A DNA stretch of 64,000 nucleotides from Hyphomicrobiaceae bacterium (GTDB lineage: Bacteria > Pseudomonadota > Alphaproteobacteria > Rhizobiales > Hyphomicrobiaceae): the NCBI GenBank assembly GCA_020442165.1, contig JAGRKV010000051.1:620001-684000 (forward strand). The letters are read 5' to 3'. Each line of letters begins with the position of its first letter. Position 1 is the stretch's first letter. The notes under the pieces were generated by a model that was given only the letters and a program-made list of their open reading frames with translations, did no database searches and had not been told where the DNA came from. This document shows positions 45,053 to 53,945 of the stretch, one piece after another. The translations under genes were made by a program, and so were the position numbers.

Positions 45053-47275
45053 TCAGCCGGGCTTTCTTGCCCACAGGCGATAGGTGCCGCCGAAAACATC
45101 GGTGTTGCGTTCCTCGAAGTCGTGCCAGAGCGTGAGAGATTTGAGGTCCTGCGGATCACTATGCTCGGCGCGGAACTTTTCAAGGTCCGGGCCAAAGGCG
45201 ACTTCGATGCCGACGAATTCGAGTCCCGTTTCCTGAAACAGCTGCGCGATTTCGAGAAGCGTAAACTGGTGTTCTTCGACATGGAACATCAGATCGCGGC
45301 ACTCGGAGAGCGCCCAGAAATCGGAAGCTGGATTTGCCAGGCTGGCAATCGCGGGATCCATCTGGCCGGTCAGGATTTCGCGGCGGAAATTGCGAATGTC
45401 CGACGGCTTTGATGCAATGTTTCTGCCGGCAATCATGTCACGCGCCACATTCAATTGTCGCCGGGCGATGCGGCTATAAAGGCCCGCCAGGATGTAACCG
45501 CCTGGCCGCAAGGTCTGCGCGAGTACGGCGAGCCCCCGTTTGGGTTCCGCCATGTGATGGAGCACGCCGAAACTGTGGACCAGATCGAATTCGCCGGTGA
45601 AGCGGTCCAGATTGAGGATGTCGCCATGGCGGTATTCAACGCTGGTGATCCCCAGGTCGCCCAGCTTGCGGATGCCGTAGGCAAGGCTTGAGAGGCTGAG
45701 GTCGACTGCAAGCACTGAAGAGACTTCGAATGCATTGAGGACACCGATTGTCTCAAGACCAGTGCCGCAACCGGCGATGAGAACGCGGGGCTTGTCCGTC
45801 GTGGGTAACAAATCCGGTTGCAGATATGGGAAGCTTTCCGCGATTGCCTCGCGGAAAGGACCCGACGACCGCTTGCCGACGCGGACCCATCGTGGATAGG
45901 GATTTTCCTCGTATTGCTGTCTGACTGCCTGCGATGTCGCATCAGTGATGTCACCCAAAGAAGTGATCTGCGATCTGATACGCCGCTCTTCGGCTGGTTC
46001 CTCGATCTGCTGGCGCAGGAGGGGTCTTATCTCGTCGGGAATCGCATCTTGGTCGATGCCTGAGAGGTCGGATTGTTCAAGGGGACGGTAACAGGCCAGC
46101 AGAGCCAGTGTTGCCCATGAGGCTGGCGCGGTGCCTGTGTTGAGCAGTTGGCCGGCGGCTGCCACTTCATCTTCGGCCACATACCACACGTATTCATTGA
46201 GATAAGCCTGCGTGGCGAGTGCGGTTGTCAGGGGCAGGAGATCAGTTATGTCGCTTCCGCCGCCTTTTGTCGTCTCCAGAAGAAGGGCACGGCGGAGCGC
46301 AGTCAGCCATAGCTCAAGCTTTGCATCGGTTATGGGCGCCGATCTCAGATGTATGAGGAGAAGGCGATGCTTTGCGATTGCCGCCGCGCGGGTCTTATCG
46401 AATTCCGCTTCGGGGCTGGCGAAGGCGTTCAAAGCCTCGCATAGCTCTTGATCGCCGTGGAGTATCTGGGCCGCTGAAGCGCTGAGCGCCCTGGGACTGA
46501 CGCGAACATTTTCGAAAAGTCTTGCAATCAGGGCGGGGAAGGAGGGGTTGTTTGGGAGCACGCGGGCGTGCCGCAAATGCCGTTCGAGCAACAAGAGCAG
46601 GTCCTCGTTGCCAGGTGCCAGCGCCGCCGCATCGACCAGGGCTGACAATCCTTCACGACCGGAACCTAGGTTTAACAGTGCCGTTCCCAAGCCCAGCAGT
46701 ACATGCGAGCGCTTCAATGCTTCTTGCGGCGTCAGCAAATCCAGCGCGGTCGCGAAGGTTTCGGCAGCAGTTTTCCATTCGCGTTTTTTTGCAAGGCATT
46801 GACCCAGACCGTTCAAGGCGATGGCGGAATTTCTATCGTAGGCAATCGCGGTTTCGTATGCATTTTGTGCGCGATCCCAGTCGCCCAGTTCCTTGAGCAC
46901 CTCGCCTTTCAAGACTTCAGCATCGGTGAAGTTGCGCTTCAATTGCGCGGCAATTTCATAGTGCTCAGCGGCCTCAAGCGGCTTGCCGCAGCGCCGGTAG
47001 ACGCCTGCCAGATTGAAATGCACGCCGGCATCGCGAGGCTTTGCTTTCGCGGCTGATTGGAGCGCGCTCAGGGCGCTTGCGGAATCGCCTTTTCTGAGAG
47101 CAATGCCCGCTAGAAGATTGAGTGCGTCGGCGTCGTTGGGTCGTGCCATCAACGAGGCGCGCAAGGCAAATTCGGCTTCGGACAATCGTCCAGCGTTGAG
47201 ATGATCCATGGCGAGATCGATGGCTTTGCGCGGTCCGCGACCCGGTGCGCGGGGCGTGTGTTTTGATTTGGCCAC
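45053..47275 (-). CDS. TPR-repeat protein fused to a class I SAM methyltransferase
   Basis: 740 residues. The first 250 or so are tetratricopeptide repeats: LDHLNAGRLSEAEFALRASLMARPNDADALNLLAGIALRKGD, then HFNLAGVYRRCGKPLEAAEHYEIAAQL and later units. A helical middle links to a methyltransferase domain at about 480-650 with RVLIAGCGTGLETIGVLNAFEVSSVLAVDLSLSSLAYGIRK, RHGDILNL, FDLVHSFGVLHHMAEPKRGLAVLAQTLRPGGYILAGLYS. Such TPR-methyltransferases are thought to act on proteins or glycans bound by the repeats; the substrate is unknown. The gene interrupts the usual ybgC-tolQ order. Confidence 0.9.
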   Translation of the reverse strand: MAKSKHTPRAPGRGPRKAIDLAMDHLNAGRLSEAEFALRASLMARPNDADALNLLAGIALRKGDSASALSALQSAAKAKPRDAGVHFNLAGVYRRCGKPLEAAEHYEIAAQLKRNFTDAEVLKGEVLKELGDWDRAQNAYETAIAYDRNSAIALNGLGQCLAKKREWKTAAETFATALDLLTPQEALKRSHVLLGLGTALLNLGSGREGLSALVDAAALAPGNEDLLLLLERHLRHARVLPNNPSFPALIARLFENVRVSPRALSASAAQILHGDQELCEALNAFASPEAEFDKTRAAAIAKHRLLLIHLRSAPITDAKLELWLTALRRALLLETTKGGGSDITDLLPLTTALATQAYLNEYVWYVAEDEVAAAGQLLNTGTAPASWATLALLACYRPLEQSDLSGIDQDAIPDEIRPLLRQQIEEPAEERRIRSQITSLGDITDATSQAVRQQYEENPYPRWVRVGKRSSGPFREAIAESFPYLQPDLLPTTDKPRVLIAGCGTGLETIGVLNAFEVSSVLAVDLSLSSLAYGIRKLGDLGITSVEYRHGDILNLDRFTGEFDLVHSFGVLHHMAEPKRGLAVLAQTLRPGGYILAGLYSRIARRQLNVARDMIAGRNIASKPSDIRNFRREILTGQMDPAIASLANPASDFWALSECRDLMFHVEEHQFTLLEIAQLFQETGLEFVGIEVAFGPDLEKFRAEHSDPQDLKSLTLWHDFEERNTDVFGGTYRLWARKPG

Positions 47276-47467
47276 GACGTATCCGATTATGTAACGCAGT
47301 GAGGGGCGATAGTGACGAGCGGTGCCAGTGCGCGCGCAAGAGATGCCATTTCAGGATTTCAGCATAGTCGAAAATGGCTGTCGACACTGCCAAGGCGGGT
47401 CATCGCTTTTCGCGGGCAATGCGTTCTGCATGACATTTGGGCAAAAAGCGGAGATAGCGCGATCGGG

Positions 47468-47953
47468 CTACATGCCAAACAGCTCGAAATGGATGGCGCC
47501 ACGGACGTCGCACACATGCCGTCCCCAGTGGTGGGCAAAGCCGAAACGAAACAAGCGCACGGCATCCTCGGGCGAGGTGCTGGCAAAGCACCAAGCGACG
47601 TCCTGCAGCTCGGAATAAATGTCGGTCAGGTCGTCAATCGCGTCGCCGACGGTGACGTCGGTGTCGAGCGTCTCGCCGGCGGGTGCGGTGGCATAATAGC
47701 CAAGAGTGGGAAACCGTGTGGCAACCGTCTCCCGCAATGCCTGATACTCGCGTTGCGGCGGCTCGGCTTCGCCTGGTGCGTTTTCAATATCGGCGCCATC
47801 ATGGTAGGCGAGTGAGAGCTGATCGAGTGCGCGCGCGGTAGCGGCGATGCGCGCACCATCGTCAGCAAAGTCACCCTCGATGCAGACGATGAAGTTCGCG
47901 ACGGCCTCTTTTACGGAGGTGCTTGTCCCGGCGCTGTCGTCGATTTTGGGCAT
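47468..47953 (-). CDS. DUF5063 family protein
   Basis: 161 residues. RETVATRFPTLGYYATAPAGETLDTDVTVGDAIDDLTDIYSELQDVAWCF and FRFGFAHHWGRHVCDVRGAIHFELF match DUF5063, a small soluble protein family of unknown role. It is read on the minus strand just upstream of the TPR-methyltransferase gene, with about 190 bases between. Confidence 0.8.
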   Translation of the reverse strand: MPKIDDSAGTSTSVKEAVANFIVCIEGDFADDGARIAATARALDQLSLAYHDGADIENAPGEAEPPQREYQALRETVATRFPTLGYYATAPAGETLDTDVTVGDAIDDLTDIYSELQDVAWCFASTSPEDAVRLFRFGFAHHWGRHVCDVRGAIHFELFGM

Positions 47954-48430
47954 GGTCGGCTCGACTTTTTTCCGTCGGCGGTCAATTGCGGGCCGACTCG
48001 ATGGCAGGTGTCAGGTACACCATTTGCCCGAGCGGGTTGCGGTGTAAAGCAGGCAAAGACGGGATGCCGCGCGGGGTGACATCCCGGCCTTGTCTGCTGG
48101 TTAGGTCCGCGCGCTGGCGTGCGCAATGGGCATGATGCGGCCAGAGGTCGCTTATGACCAACTGATGACAGAGCGCCCACCTTTTCCAATTTCCGGGGAT
48201 AAGTGGCGATCCGGGCATCCGCCGGGGCCTCGCTTTGGTCATATTGCGACGCGAAAACCTGGACGTTTGGGGTGGCGGAGGTCCGTAACAGGGCCTGTGG
48301 CGTCTGTGTGTGTCTCAAGGACGGGCCGGGCGTTGCGCATGGGATGGCTGTTGGCCAGGGGGACGTACCCCCGTGCGCTACCGGCCGCCTGCATTCGAGG
48401 GACAAGTCTTTTGCGACGGATAACGCGCGC
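47954..48430. other. Divergent intergenic region DUF5063 / tolQ
   Basis: About 480 bases expected to carry the tol operon promoter. A plus-strand frame from 48203 runs into tolQ but has no TolQ-like sequence before the ATG at 48431. No ncRNA, tRNA or repeat recognised. Confidence 0.45.
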
Positions 48431-49147
48431 ATGAATCCGGCTGATCTGGTCAAGACCGCGATGGAGCCTGCTGCTTCTGGCGGCTTCTCGTTCGTGGAAC
48501 TGTTTCTTCAGGCCCACATCGTCGTCAAGATGGTGATGCTGGGCTTGCTGCTTGCGTCCGTGTGGTCGTGGGCCATCATCTTCCAGAAGCTGTTCGCGTT
48601 CAGGAAGGCGCGCCGTGAAAGCGATTGGTTCGAACAACAGTTCTGGTCCGGCCAGTCACTGGACGAACTTTATCAAGCCCTGGCGCGCTCGACACCGATC
48701 ACCAACGCGGCTTTATTCGTTGCGGCCATGCGCGAGTGGAAGCGTTCGGTCGAAGGCAACGTCAGGGCGCTGGGCGGCATTCAGATGCGCGTCGAGAAGG
48801 TTATGGACGTGACTATCTCGCGTGAGATGGAGCGGCTGGAGCGGCGGCTGTTGTTTCTTGCGACTGTCGGCTCGACGGCGCCGTTTGTCGGTCTGTTCGG
48901 CACTGTCTGGGGCATCATGGCGAGCTTCCAGGCGATCGCGGTGTCGAAGAACACGTCGCTCGCGGTGGTGGCGCCGGGTATCGCGGAAGCGTTGTTTGCA
49001 ACCGCACTTGGCTTGATGGCGGCCATCCCGGCGGTGATCTTCTATAACAAGTTTGCTGCGGATGCGGCCCAGATCTCGCAACGGCTGGAAGTTTTCGCCG
49101 ACGAATTTGCGGCAATCGTATCGCGTCAGATCGACGTCAGATCGTGA
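48431..49147 (+). CDS. tolQ: Tol-Pal system protein TolQ
   Basis: 238 residues from the ATG at 48431. Inner-membrane proton-channel subunit: membrane helix VELFLQAHIVVKMVMLGLLLASVWSWAIIFQKLF, and the MotA_ExbB pair LFLATVGSTAPFVGLFGTVWGIMASFQAI and VAPGIAEALFATALGLMAAIPAVIFYNKF. With TolR it energises TolA using the proton gradient to keep the outer membrane attached during constriction. First gene of tolQRAB. Confidence 0.96.
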   Translation: MNPADLVKTAMEPAASGGFSFVELFLQAHIVVKMVMLGLLLASVWSWAIIFQKLFAFRKARRESDWFEQQFWSGQSLDELYQALARSTPITNAALFVAAMREWKRSVEGNVRALGGIQMRVEKVMDVTISREMERLERRLLFLATVGSTAPFVGLFGTVWGIMASFQAIAVSKNTSLAVVAPGIAEALFATALGLMAAIPAVIFYNKFAADAAQISQRLEVFADEFAAIVSRQIDVRS

Positions 49148-49158
49148 GTGGTTGAGCG

Positions 49159-49611
49159 ATGGGTGCCAGCCTCAAGATGAACTCCGGTGGTGGCCGCAGG
49201 CGTGGCCGTCGCGGCAAGCGCGCGGTGATGAGCGAGATCAACGTCACGCCGATGGTCGACGTGATGCTGGTGCTGCTCATCATCTTCATGGTGGCGGCTC
49301 CGCTGCTGCAGGTCGGCGTGCCCGTGGAATTGCCCGAGACGAAGGGCAAGCAGCTCTCGGCCAAGAAGCAGGATCCGCTGGTCATTACGGTGCAAAACAA
49401 CGGCGACGTCTTTATTGGTGAGACCAAGGTGGCAATGGACGAGATTGCCGCCAAACTCAAGGGCATTGCCAAGAACGGCTATGACGACACCATATTCGTG
49501 AAGGGCGACAGGGGGGCCAATTACGGCGCGGTGCTCAAGGTCATGGGGCGCATCGTCGAGGGCGGCTTCACCAAGGTTTCGTTCGTGAGCGAGCTGGAAC
49601 AGGGAGGCTGA
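49159..49611 (+). CDS. tolR: Tol-Pal system protein TolR
   Basis: 150 residues. After a Gly/Arg-rich N-terminus (GGGRRRGRRGKRAVMSEINVTPMVDVMLVLLIIFMVAAPLLQ) the single membrane helix carries the critical Asp in PMVDVMLVLL; the periplasmic domain (VPVELPETKGKQLSAKKQDPLVITVQNNGDVFIGE) is standard ExbD/TolR. It works with TolQ as the ion-driven stator for TolA. Confidence 0.95.
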   Translation: MGASLKMNSGGGRRRGRRGKRAVMSEINVTPMVDVMLVLLIIFMVAAPLLQVGVPVELPETKGKQLSAKKQDPLVITVQNNGDVFIGETKVAMDEIAAKLKGIAKNGYDDTIFVKGDRGANYGAVLKVMGRIVEGGFTKVSFVSELEQGG

Positions 49612-49623
49612 TGGAGGTCGGCC

Positions 49624-50715
49624 GTGCAAGTCGGGCTCATCATGTCTGTCATCTTTCACGTCAGCCTGCTGGCGTGGGCGCTGTGGGCTGTCCACATGAC
49701 GGACAAGCACGACTTGCCCGATACGCCGCCGATCGACGTCGCCATCATCACGCCGTCCGAGCTGACGCGGTTGCGCCAGGGTGATCCTGATTCGCAGAAG
49801 ATGACGGCGAAGGCCGACGAAAAGCCGTCCGAAGAAATCTCCAAGAAGGAAGCGCCCAAGCCCAAGCCGATCACTGCGCCTGAGCCGCCGGCTGCAGCTC
49901 CCCCGCCGCCGTCCGAGCCGGAGGAGGCCAAGGCCGAACCGCCCAAGCCGGAACCGGAAAAGAAGCCCGAGCCTGCAAAGCCGGATCCGATCGCAGACAA
50001 GATCGCGGCGTTGCCGCCCGAGCCCGAGCCAAAGCCCGGGCCGACGCCGGATGAACTGAAGAAGCTCGAAGAACAGAAGCAGGCCGAGGAAGCGGCCAAG
50101 AAGGCGGAAGAAGAGAAGAAGAAGGCCGAAGAGAAGAAGAAAGAGGACGAGCGCAAAAAGGCTGAGGCCAAGAAGAAGGCGGATGCGAAGAAGAAGGCCG
50201 ATGAACAGCGCAAGAAGCTGGCCGAAGCGCGCCTCAAGGCCGAGGAAGCGAAAAAGAAGAAGTTGGAGTTCGATCCCGACAAGATCTCCGCGCTCATCGA
50301 CAAGACGCCTGAGAAGCGCGGCGCGCCCAGCAATTCGAATGCGCCCGATCCCAATGCCGCCTACAAGGGGCCGACAGCAGGGACGAGGGACGGCAAAGAT
50401 ACCGTGCTATCGGTGCGCGAGCAGGATCTGCTGCTTGGGCTGGTTCGGTCGCAGTTGCGCAATTGCTGGAGGCTTCCGGGCGGCGGCGGCGGCTCGGAAA
50501 TCCCGATCGTGACCTTGCGGTGGCGGCTCAATCCGGATGGAACTCTCAACGGCGCGCCTCAGGTCGAGGGCGGCGGATCGGGGCCCATGTATCAGGTGGC
50601 GGTGGATACGGCGATGCGCGCGGTCCACGACTGTTCGCCGTTCACATTGCCGCCCGACAAATATGATGCGTGGAAGGAACTGATCTGGGATTTCGATCCG
50701 ACCCGAATGCTTTGA
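49624..50715 (+). CDS. tolA: Cell-envelope integrity protein TolA
   Basis: 363 residues starting at GTG 49624, with GGAGG just upstream. Inner-membrane helix [22 protein letters not shown], a long Lys/Glu/Ala/Pro-rich spacer helix (about 60-215, low-complexity [16 protein letters not shown] type) that spans the periplasm, and a C-terminal domain ([32 protein letters not shown] to the end) that contacts Pal and TolB. The spacer is intrinsically repetitive and should not be read as a tandem-repeat locus. Confidence 0.92.
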   Translation: MQVGLIMSVIFHVSLLAWALWAVHMTDKHDLPDTPPIDVAIITPSELTRLRQGDPDSQKMTAKADEKPSEEISKKEAPKPKPITAPEPPAAAPPPPSEPEEAKAEPPKPEPEKKPEPAKPDPIADKIAALPPEPEPKPGPTPDELKKLEEQKQAEEAAKKAEEEKKKAEEKKKEDERKKAEAKKKADAKKKADEQRKKLAEARLKAEEAKKKKLEFDPDKISALIDKTPEKRGAPSNSNAPDPNAAYKGPTAGTRDGKDTVLSVREQDLLLGLVRSQLRNCWRLPGGGGGSEIPIVTLRWRLNPDGTLNGAPQVEGGGSGPMYQVAVDTAMRAVHDCSPFTLPPDKYDAWKELIWDFDPTRML

Positions 50716-50786
50716 GGCAGCGGGCGAATCGGCAACTCTCGAAGGCCAGCCTCAACTGGCATCTGCAAGACGGAGCAAGGACCGGA

Positions 50787-52148
50787 ATGATCGAACTGAC
50801 GATCCACCGCCAAGCAGGCGCGCGGGCATGGGGGTATTCTTGCCGGCACATGCTGTCTGCGGTCCTGCTGTGGTTGCTGGCTGTTGCTACCGCAGGGACT
50901 GCAGCGCAGGCCCAGCTGCGCGGTACGCAGCGGGAGGGCACGATTGCGCCGATCCCGATCGCTATTCCGGAATTCACCGGCGGTGATCCGAAGCTTGCCG
51001 CGGATGTGTCCAACGTCATTTCGGCTGATCTGGCGCGCTCTGGCCTGTTCGAGCCGCTCGATCGTGGTTCGTTCCTGGAAAAGATCGTCAACATCAACAC
51101 CGCGCCGCGCTTTGCGGATTGGCGGGCGGTGCGGGCGCAGGCACTGGCAGTGGGTAACGTCATGTCCGATGGGGGCGGCAAGGTAACGGCCGAATTCCGT
51201 CTGTGGGACGTCTCGACGGGGCGGCAGCTCGCCGGACAGCGATTTTCGACGGCACAGATCAACTGGCGCCGCGTCGGCCACATCATCGCTGACCAGATCT
51301 ACGAGCGCCTGACTGGCGAGAAGGGGTATTTCGATACCCGCGTCGTATTCATCGACGAGACGGGGCCAAAGGACCGGCGGGTGAAGCGTCTGGCGATCAT
51401 GGACCAGGACGGTGCCAACGTGCGGCTCCTGAGCCAGGGCAAGAACCTTGTGCTGACGCCGCGGTTCAGCCCCAACAACCAGGAAATCACCTACATGAGC
51501 TATGCGGGGGAGAGCCCGCGCGTCTATCTCATGAACCTTGAAAGCGGCAAGCAGCAGGTCGTCGGCGACTTCCCGGGCATGACGTTCGCCCCGCGCTTTT
51601 CGCCGGACGGGCAAAGGGTCATCATGAGCCTGCAGCGGGAAGGCTCCTCCTCGATCTTCGAGATGGATCTGCGTTCGCGCCAGACCCGGCAGCTCACCAC
51701 CAGCCCGGCGATCGATACCGGGCCCTGCTATGCGCCCGATGGAAGCCAGATCGTGTTCGAATCGGATCGCGAAGGGACACAGCAACTGTTTGTCATGGGC
51801 GCGGATGGTTCAGGCGTTCACCGCATCAGCTTCGGCGACGGCAGGTATTCGACGCCGGTGTGGTCGCCACGAGGCGATTACATCGCGTTCACGAAGCAGC
51901 TGTCGGGGCGGTTCTTGATCGGCGTGATGAAACCGGACGGCTCAGGGGAGCGGATCCTGTCCGAGGGGTTCCACAACGAGGGGCCAACTTGGGCACCCAA
52001 TGGCCGCGTTCTGATGTTCTTTCGCGAATCGCGCGGCAACAACTCCGGTCCTCGAATCTATTCGGTCGACATCACCGGCTACAACGAGCAGGCCGTGACA
52101 ACGCCATCGTTTGCGTCTGACCCGTCGTGGTCGCCGTTGCTCAATTGA
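50787..52148 (+). CDS. tolB: Tol-Pal system periplasmic protein TolB
   Basis: 453 residues from the ATG at 50787, followed by a signal peptide ([21 protein letters not shown]). An N-terminal alpha/beta domain ([35 protein letters not shown]) is followed by a six-bladed beta-propeller with repeated PD40 motifs such as [55 protein letters not shown] and [23 protein letters not shown]. It binds Pal and TolA. Immediately followed by the micro-lipoprotein genes before pal. Confidence 0.96.
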   Translation: MIELTIHRQAGARAWGYSCRHMLSAVLLWLLAVATAGTAAQAQLRGTQREGTIAPIPIAIPEFTGGDPKLAADVSNVISADLARSGLFEPLDRGSFLEKIVNINTAPRFADWRAVRAQALAVGNVMSDGGGKVTAEFRLWDVSTGRQLAGQRFSTAQINWRRVGHIIADQIYERLTGEKGYFDTRVVFIDETGPKDRRVKRLAIMDQDGANVRLLSQGKNLVLTPRFSPNNQEITYMSYAGESPRVYLMNLESGKQQVVGDFPGMTFAPRFSPDGQRVIMSLQREGSSSIFEMDLRSRQTRQLTTSPAIDTGPCYAPDGSQIVFESDREGTQQLFVMGADGSGVHRISFGDGRYSTPVWSPRGDYIAFTKQLSGRFLIGVMKPDGSGERILSEGFHNEGPTWAPNGRVLMFFRESRGNNSGPRIYSVDITGYNEQAVTTPSFASDPSWSPLLN

Positions 52149-52416
52149 GCGGTCGGCTGAGGACGTGATGGTTTTTCGGCCCCCGGCGGGCGGTACCAGG
52201 ATTTGTGTGATGCTTGGAAAGGCATTTTGAGTCAGTTGCTTAGGCAATGGTTTACAAAGAGTTTCACGGTCCCATTGGTGCCACAGCATCGCGTTGCGTT
52301 TTTGCATCTAGAGACCTGGAAAAGATGGTTGAAAGTCGTGTTCGTCTTGATTGCCCGGGGGGGTATCGGTACCCCAGTAGATGGCTAGTGCCGATCAAAG
52401 CATCAGGAGATGAACC

Positions 52417-52548
52417 ATGCAGGGTGTTAAGGGGCTGATCGTTCTTTCGGCTGTCGTCGCGGCTGTTGCGCTTGGCGCATGCCGTCGTGAAGTTCCGCAT
52501 GAGCCGATGAAGCTCGGTGCGGACGTGACGGTTGAGCACGCTCGCTAA
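52417..52548 (+). CDS. Micro-lipoprotein 1 (43 residues), unknown function
   Basis: Too short for usual ORF cut-offs but well supported: AGGAGATGAACC just before the ATG, an N-terminal helix GLIVLSAVVAAVALG and lipobox LGAC with Cys22, then a short mature peptide RREVPHEPMKLGADVTVEHAR. Lipid-modified, so probably tethered to a membrane by Lgt action. A near-copy follows at 52617, which supports both as real. No named family recognised; position in the tol-pal locus suggests an envelope role, but that is inference. Confidence 0.8.
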   Translation: MQGVKGLIVLSAVVAAVALGACRREVPHEPMKLGADVTVEHAR

Positions 52549-52616
52549 GCTTCGAGCAAATCGACAAGTACTGCGTCCTCTCAGGAACCATACATACACA
52601 ACTAGGAGATCTACCC

Positions 52617-52745
52617 ATGAAGGGCGCTATCGTTCTCGCAACGGTCGTTGCGGCAATCGCTCTCGGCGCATGCCGCAAGGAAGTTCCGCATGAGCCCATG
52701 AAGCTCGGCGCGGACGTTCCGGCTGCGACCCAGGCGGCTCGCTAA
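52617..52745 (+). CDS. Micro-lipoprotein 2 (42 residues), tandem copy
   Basis: Paralogue of the protein at 52417: membrane stretch GAIVLATVVAAIALG, lipobox LGAC with Cys19, and the mature part RKEVPHEPMKLGADVPAATQAAR, nearly identical over RxEVPHEPMKLGAD. TAGGAGAT lies 8 bases before the ATG. Followed by a terminator at 52795. The 68-base gap between copies contains only the ribosome site and some flanking sequence. Confidence 0.8.
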   Translation: MKGAIVLATVVAAIALGACRKEVPHEPMKLGADVPAATQAAR

Positions 52746-53142
52746 GAGCTGGCTGGGGCTCCCGAAGGGTTACCTTCGGGGTGCCAACGTTCTCGAGACC
52801 GAACTCGCGGCACTTGTTGTCGTGGTTCGGTCTCTTTTCTTTTTGGGGCGCCTCTTTCTTTTGGGGAACGCAGCTTAGCGCGATCGAACGTATTCAACGC
52901 CAGGGTGTCGGCATTTCGTCGCAGGGCCGCGGGGAAGTGCATTTCGGTCAATGATTTCTGTGAGTCCCCGGTGAATGTGGCGCCCAGAACCTTGCCCGCC
53001 TGGAGCGAACTGTGTTCTGCATGCAACCTAGTGTCGGCCACATTTTTGTACGACAGATCAGATAGGCCGACAATAAGTGAGGGGTGTGGCGTTTGCCCTG
53101 AGGGGTTAGGGCGCGCCGGCCAGACGAGGAAGGTAATTCCAG
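52746..53142. other. Intergenic region micro-lipoproteins / pal
   Basis: About 400 bases. A small hairpin (CCCGAAGG/CCTTCGGG with loop GTTA, 52761-52780) and then a strong terminator lie in its left part; beyond it the pal promoter should sit. No ORF is supported. Confidence 0.5.
52795..52845 (+). terminator. Rho-independent terminator after micro-lipoprotein genes
   Basis: GAGACCGAAC (52795-52804) pairs perfectly with GTTCGGTCTC (52825-52834), then TTTTCTTTTT. This is a strong intrinsic terminator, which would separate the micro-lipoprotein/tolB transcript from pal. Confidence 0.88.
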
Positions 53143-53679
53143 ATGGCTCAGTTGACCACGGCGTCGGCGGGACGGATATCGTTCCTCTTGCGCGTCAGTT
53201 TGGCGATCGCCGCGCCATTCGTGCTTGCGGCTTGCGCCAACAAGGAAATGGGGCCTGATTCCGCGCAACTCGGCCCTGGCGGGCGGGGGGGCGCGATTAC
53301 GCCCGGCACGCAGCGTGATTTCGCAACCAATGTTGGCGACATCGTCTACTTTTCGACGGACAGTACGGATCTGACGCCGGAGGCGCAGCAGACGCTGCAG
53401 AAGCAGGCGCAGTGGTTGCGGCAGTATCCGCAGTTCACGATCACGATCGAGGGGCATGCCGACGAACGGGGCACGCGCGAGTACAACATCGCGCTGGGTG
53501 CCCGCCGCGCGACGACCGTTCGCACCTTCCTCGGCCGCAATGGCATCAACGCTTCGCGCATTCGTACGATCTCCTACGGCAAGGAACGGCCAGTGGCTGT
53601 CTGTGACGACATCTCTTGCTGGTCGCAGAACAGGCGTGCGCAAACCGTGCTCAACGCTCGGGTCGGCAGCACCAACTGA
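53143..53679 (+). CDS. pal: Peptidoglycan-associated lipoprotein Pal
   Basis: 178 residues. Signal peptide with lipobox LAAC (Cys31), then DFATNVGDIVYFSTDSTDLTPEAQQTLQKQAQWLRQYPQFTITIEGHADERGTREYNIALGARRATTVRTFLGRNGINASRIRTISYGKERP, the OmpA-like peptidoglycan-binding domain. The conserved pair VCDDISCWSQNRRAQ is typical of alphaproteobacterial Pal. Outer-membrane anchored by lipid, it binds peptidoglycan and TolB. Followed by a second Pal-like gene. Confidence 0.97.
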   Translation: MAQLTTASAGRISFLLRVSLAIAAPFVLAACANKEMGPDSAQLGPGGRGGAITPGTQRDFATNVGDIVYFSTDSTDLTPEAQQTLQKQAQWLRQYPQFTITIEGHADERGTREYNIALGARRATTVRTFLGRNGINASRIRTISYGKERPVAVCDDISCWSQNRRAQTVLNARVGSTN

Positions 53680-53945
53680 TTGGCCCGGGACGGGGCTCGT
53701 TTTCTGCCACCCTGATCGGCTGAACGACATCCAGATTGACGAAGGGCGCGGGATCGACTTCCGCGCCTTTTGCTTTCTGGCGTCATGCCAGTGCTTGGCC
53801 AGGCTATTTCGTTCCGATGGCGCTGTGTGGCCAGCCCGCATCTGCTGTGGCGCTACCCACAGTTGCCGTGAAGCCAGCAAACTTTGGCCAAAAACACGTC
53901 GCACGGTCGGAGCGTTGTTGAATTGCGACATGCGGGGGCGTGTCG

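Noticed and set aside
48203..48430. N-terminal extension of TolQ
   Set aside because: Open frame but sequence is unlike TolQ; the ATG at 48431 gives the normal TolQ N-terminus and length.
50040..50290. Repetitive AAG/GCC-rich block that might be taken for a tandem repeat or CRISPR-like array
   Set aside because: It is the coding sequence of the Lys/Glu/Ala spacer helix of TolA; the repeats are imperfect and there are no spacers.
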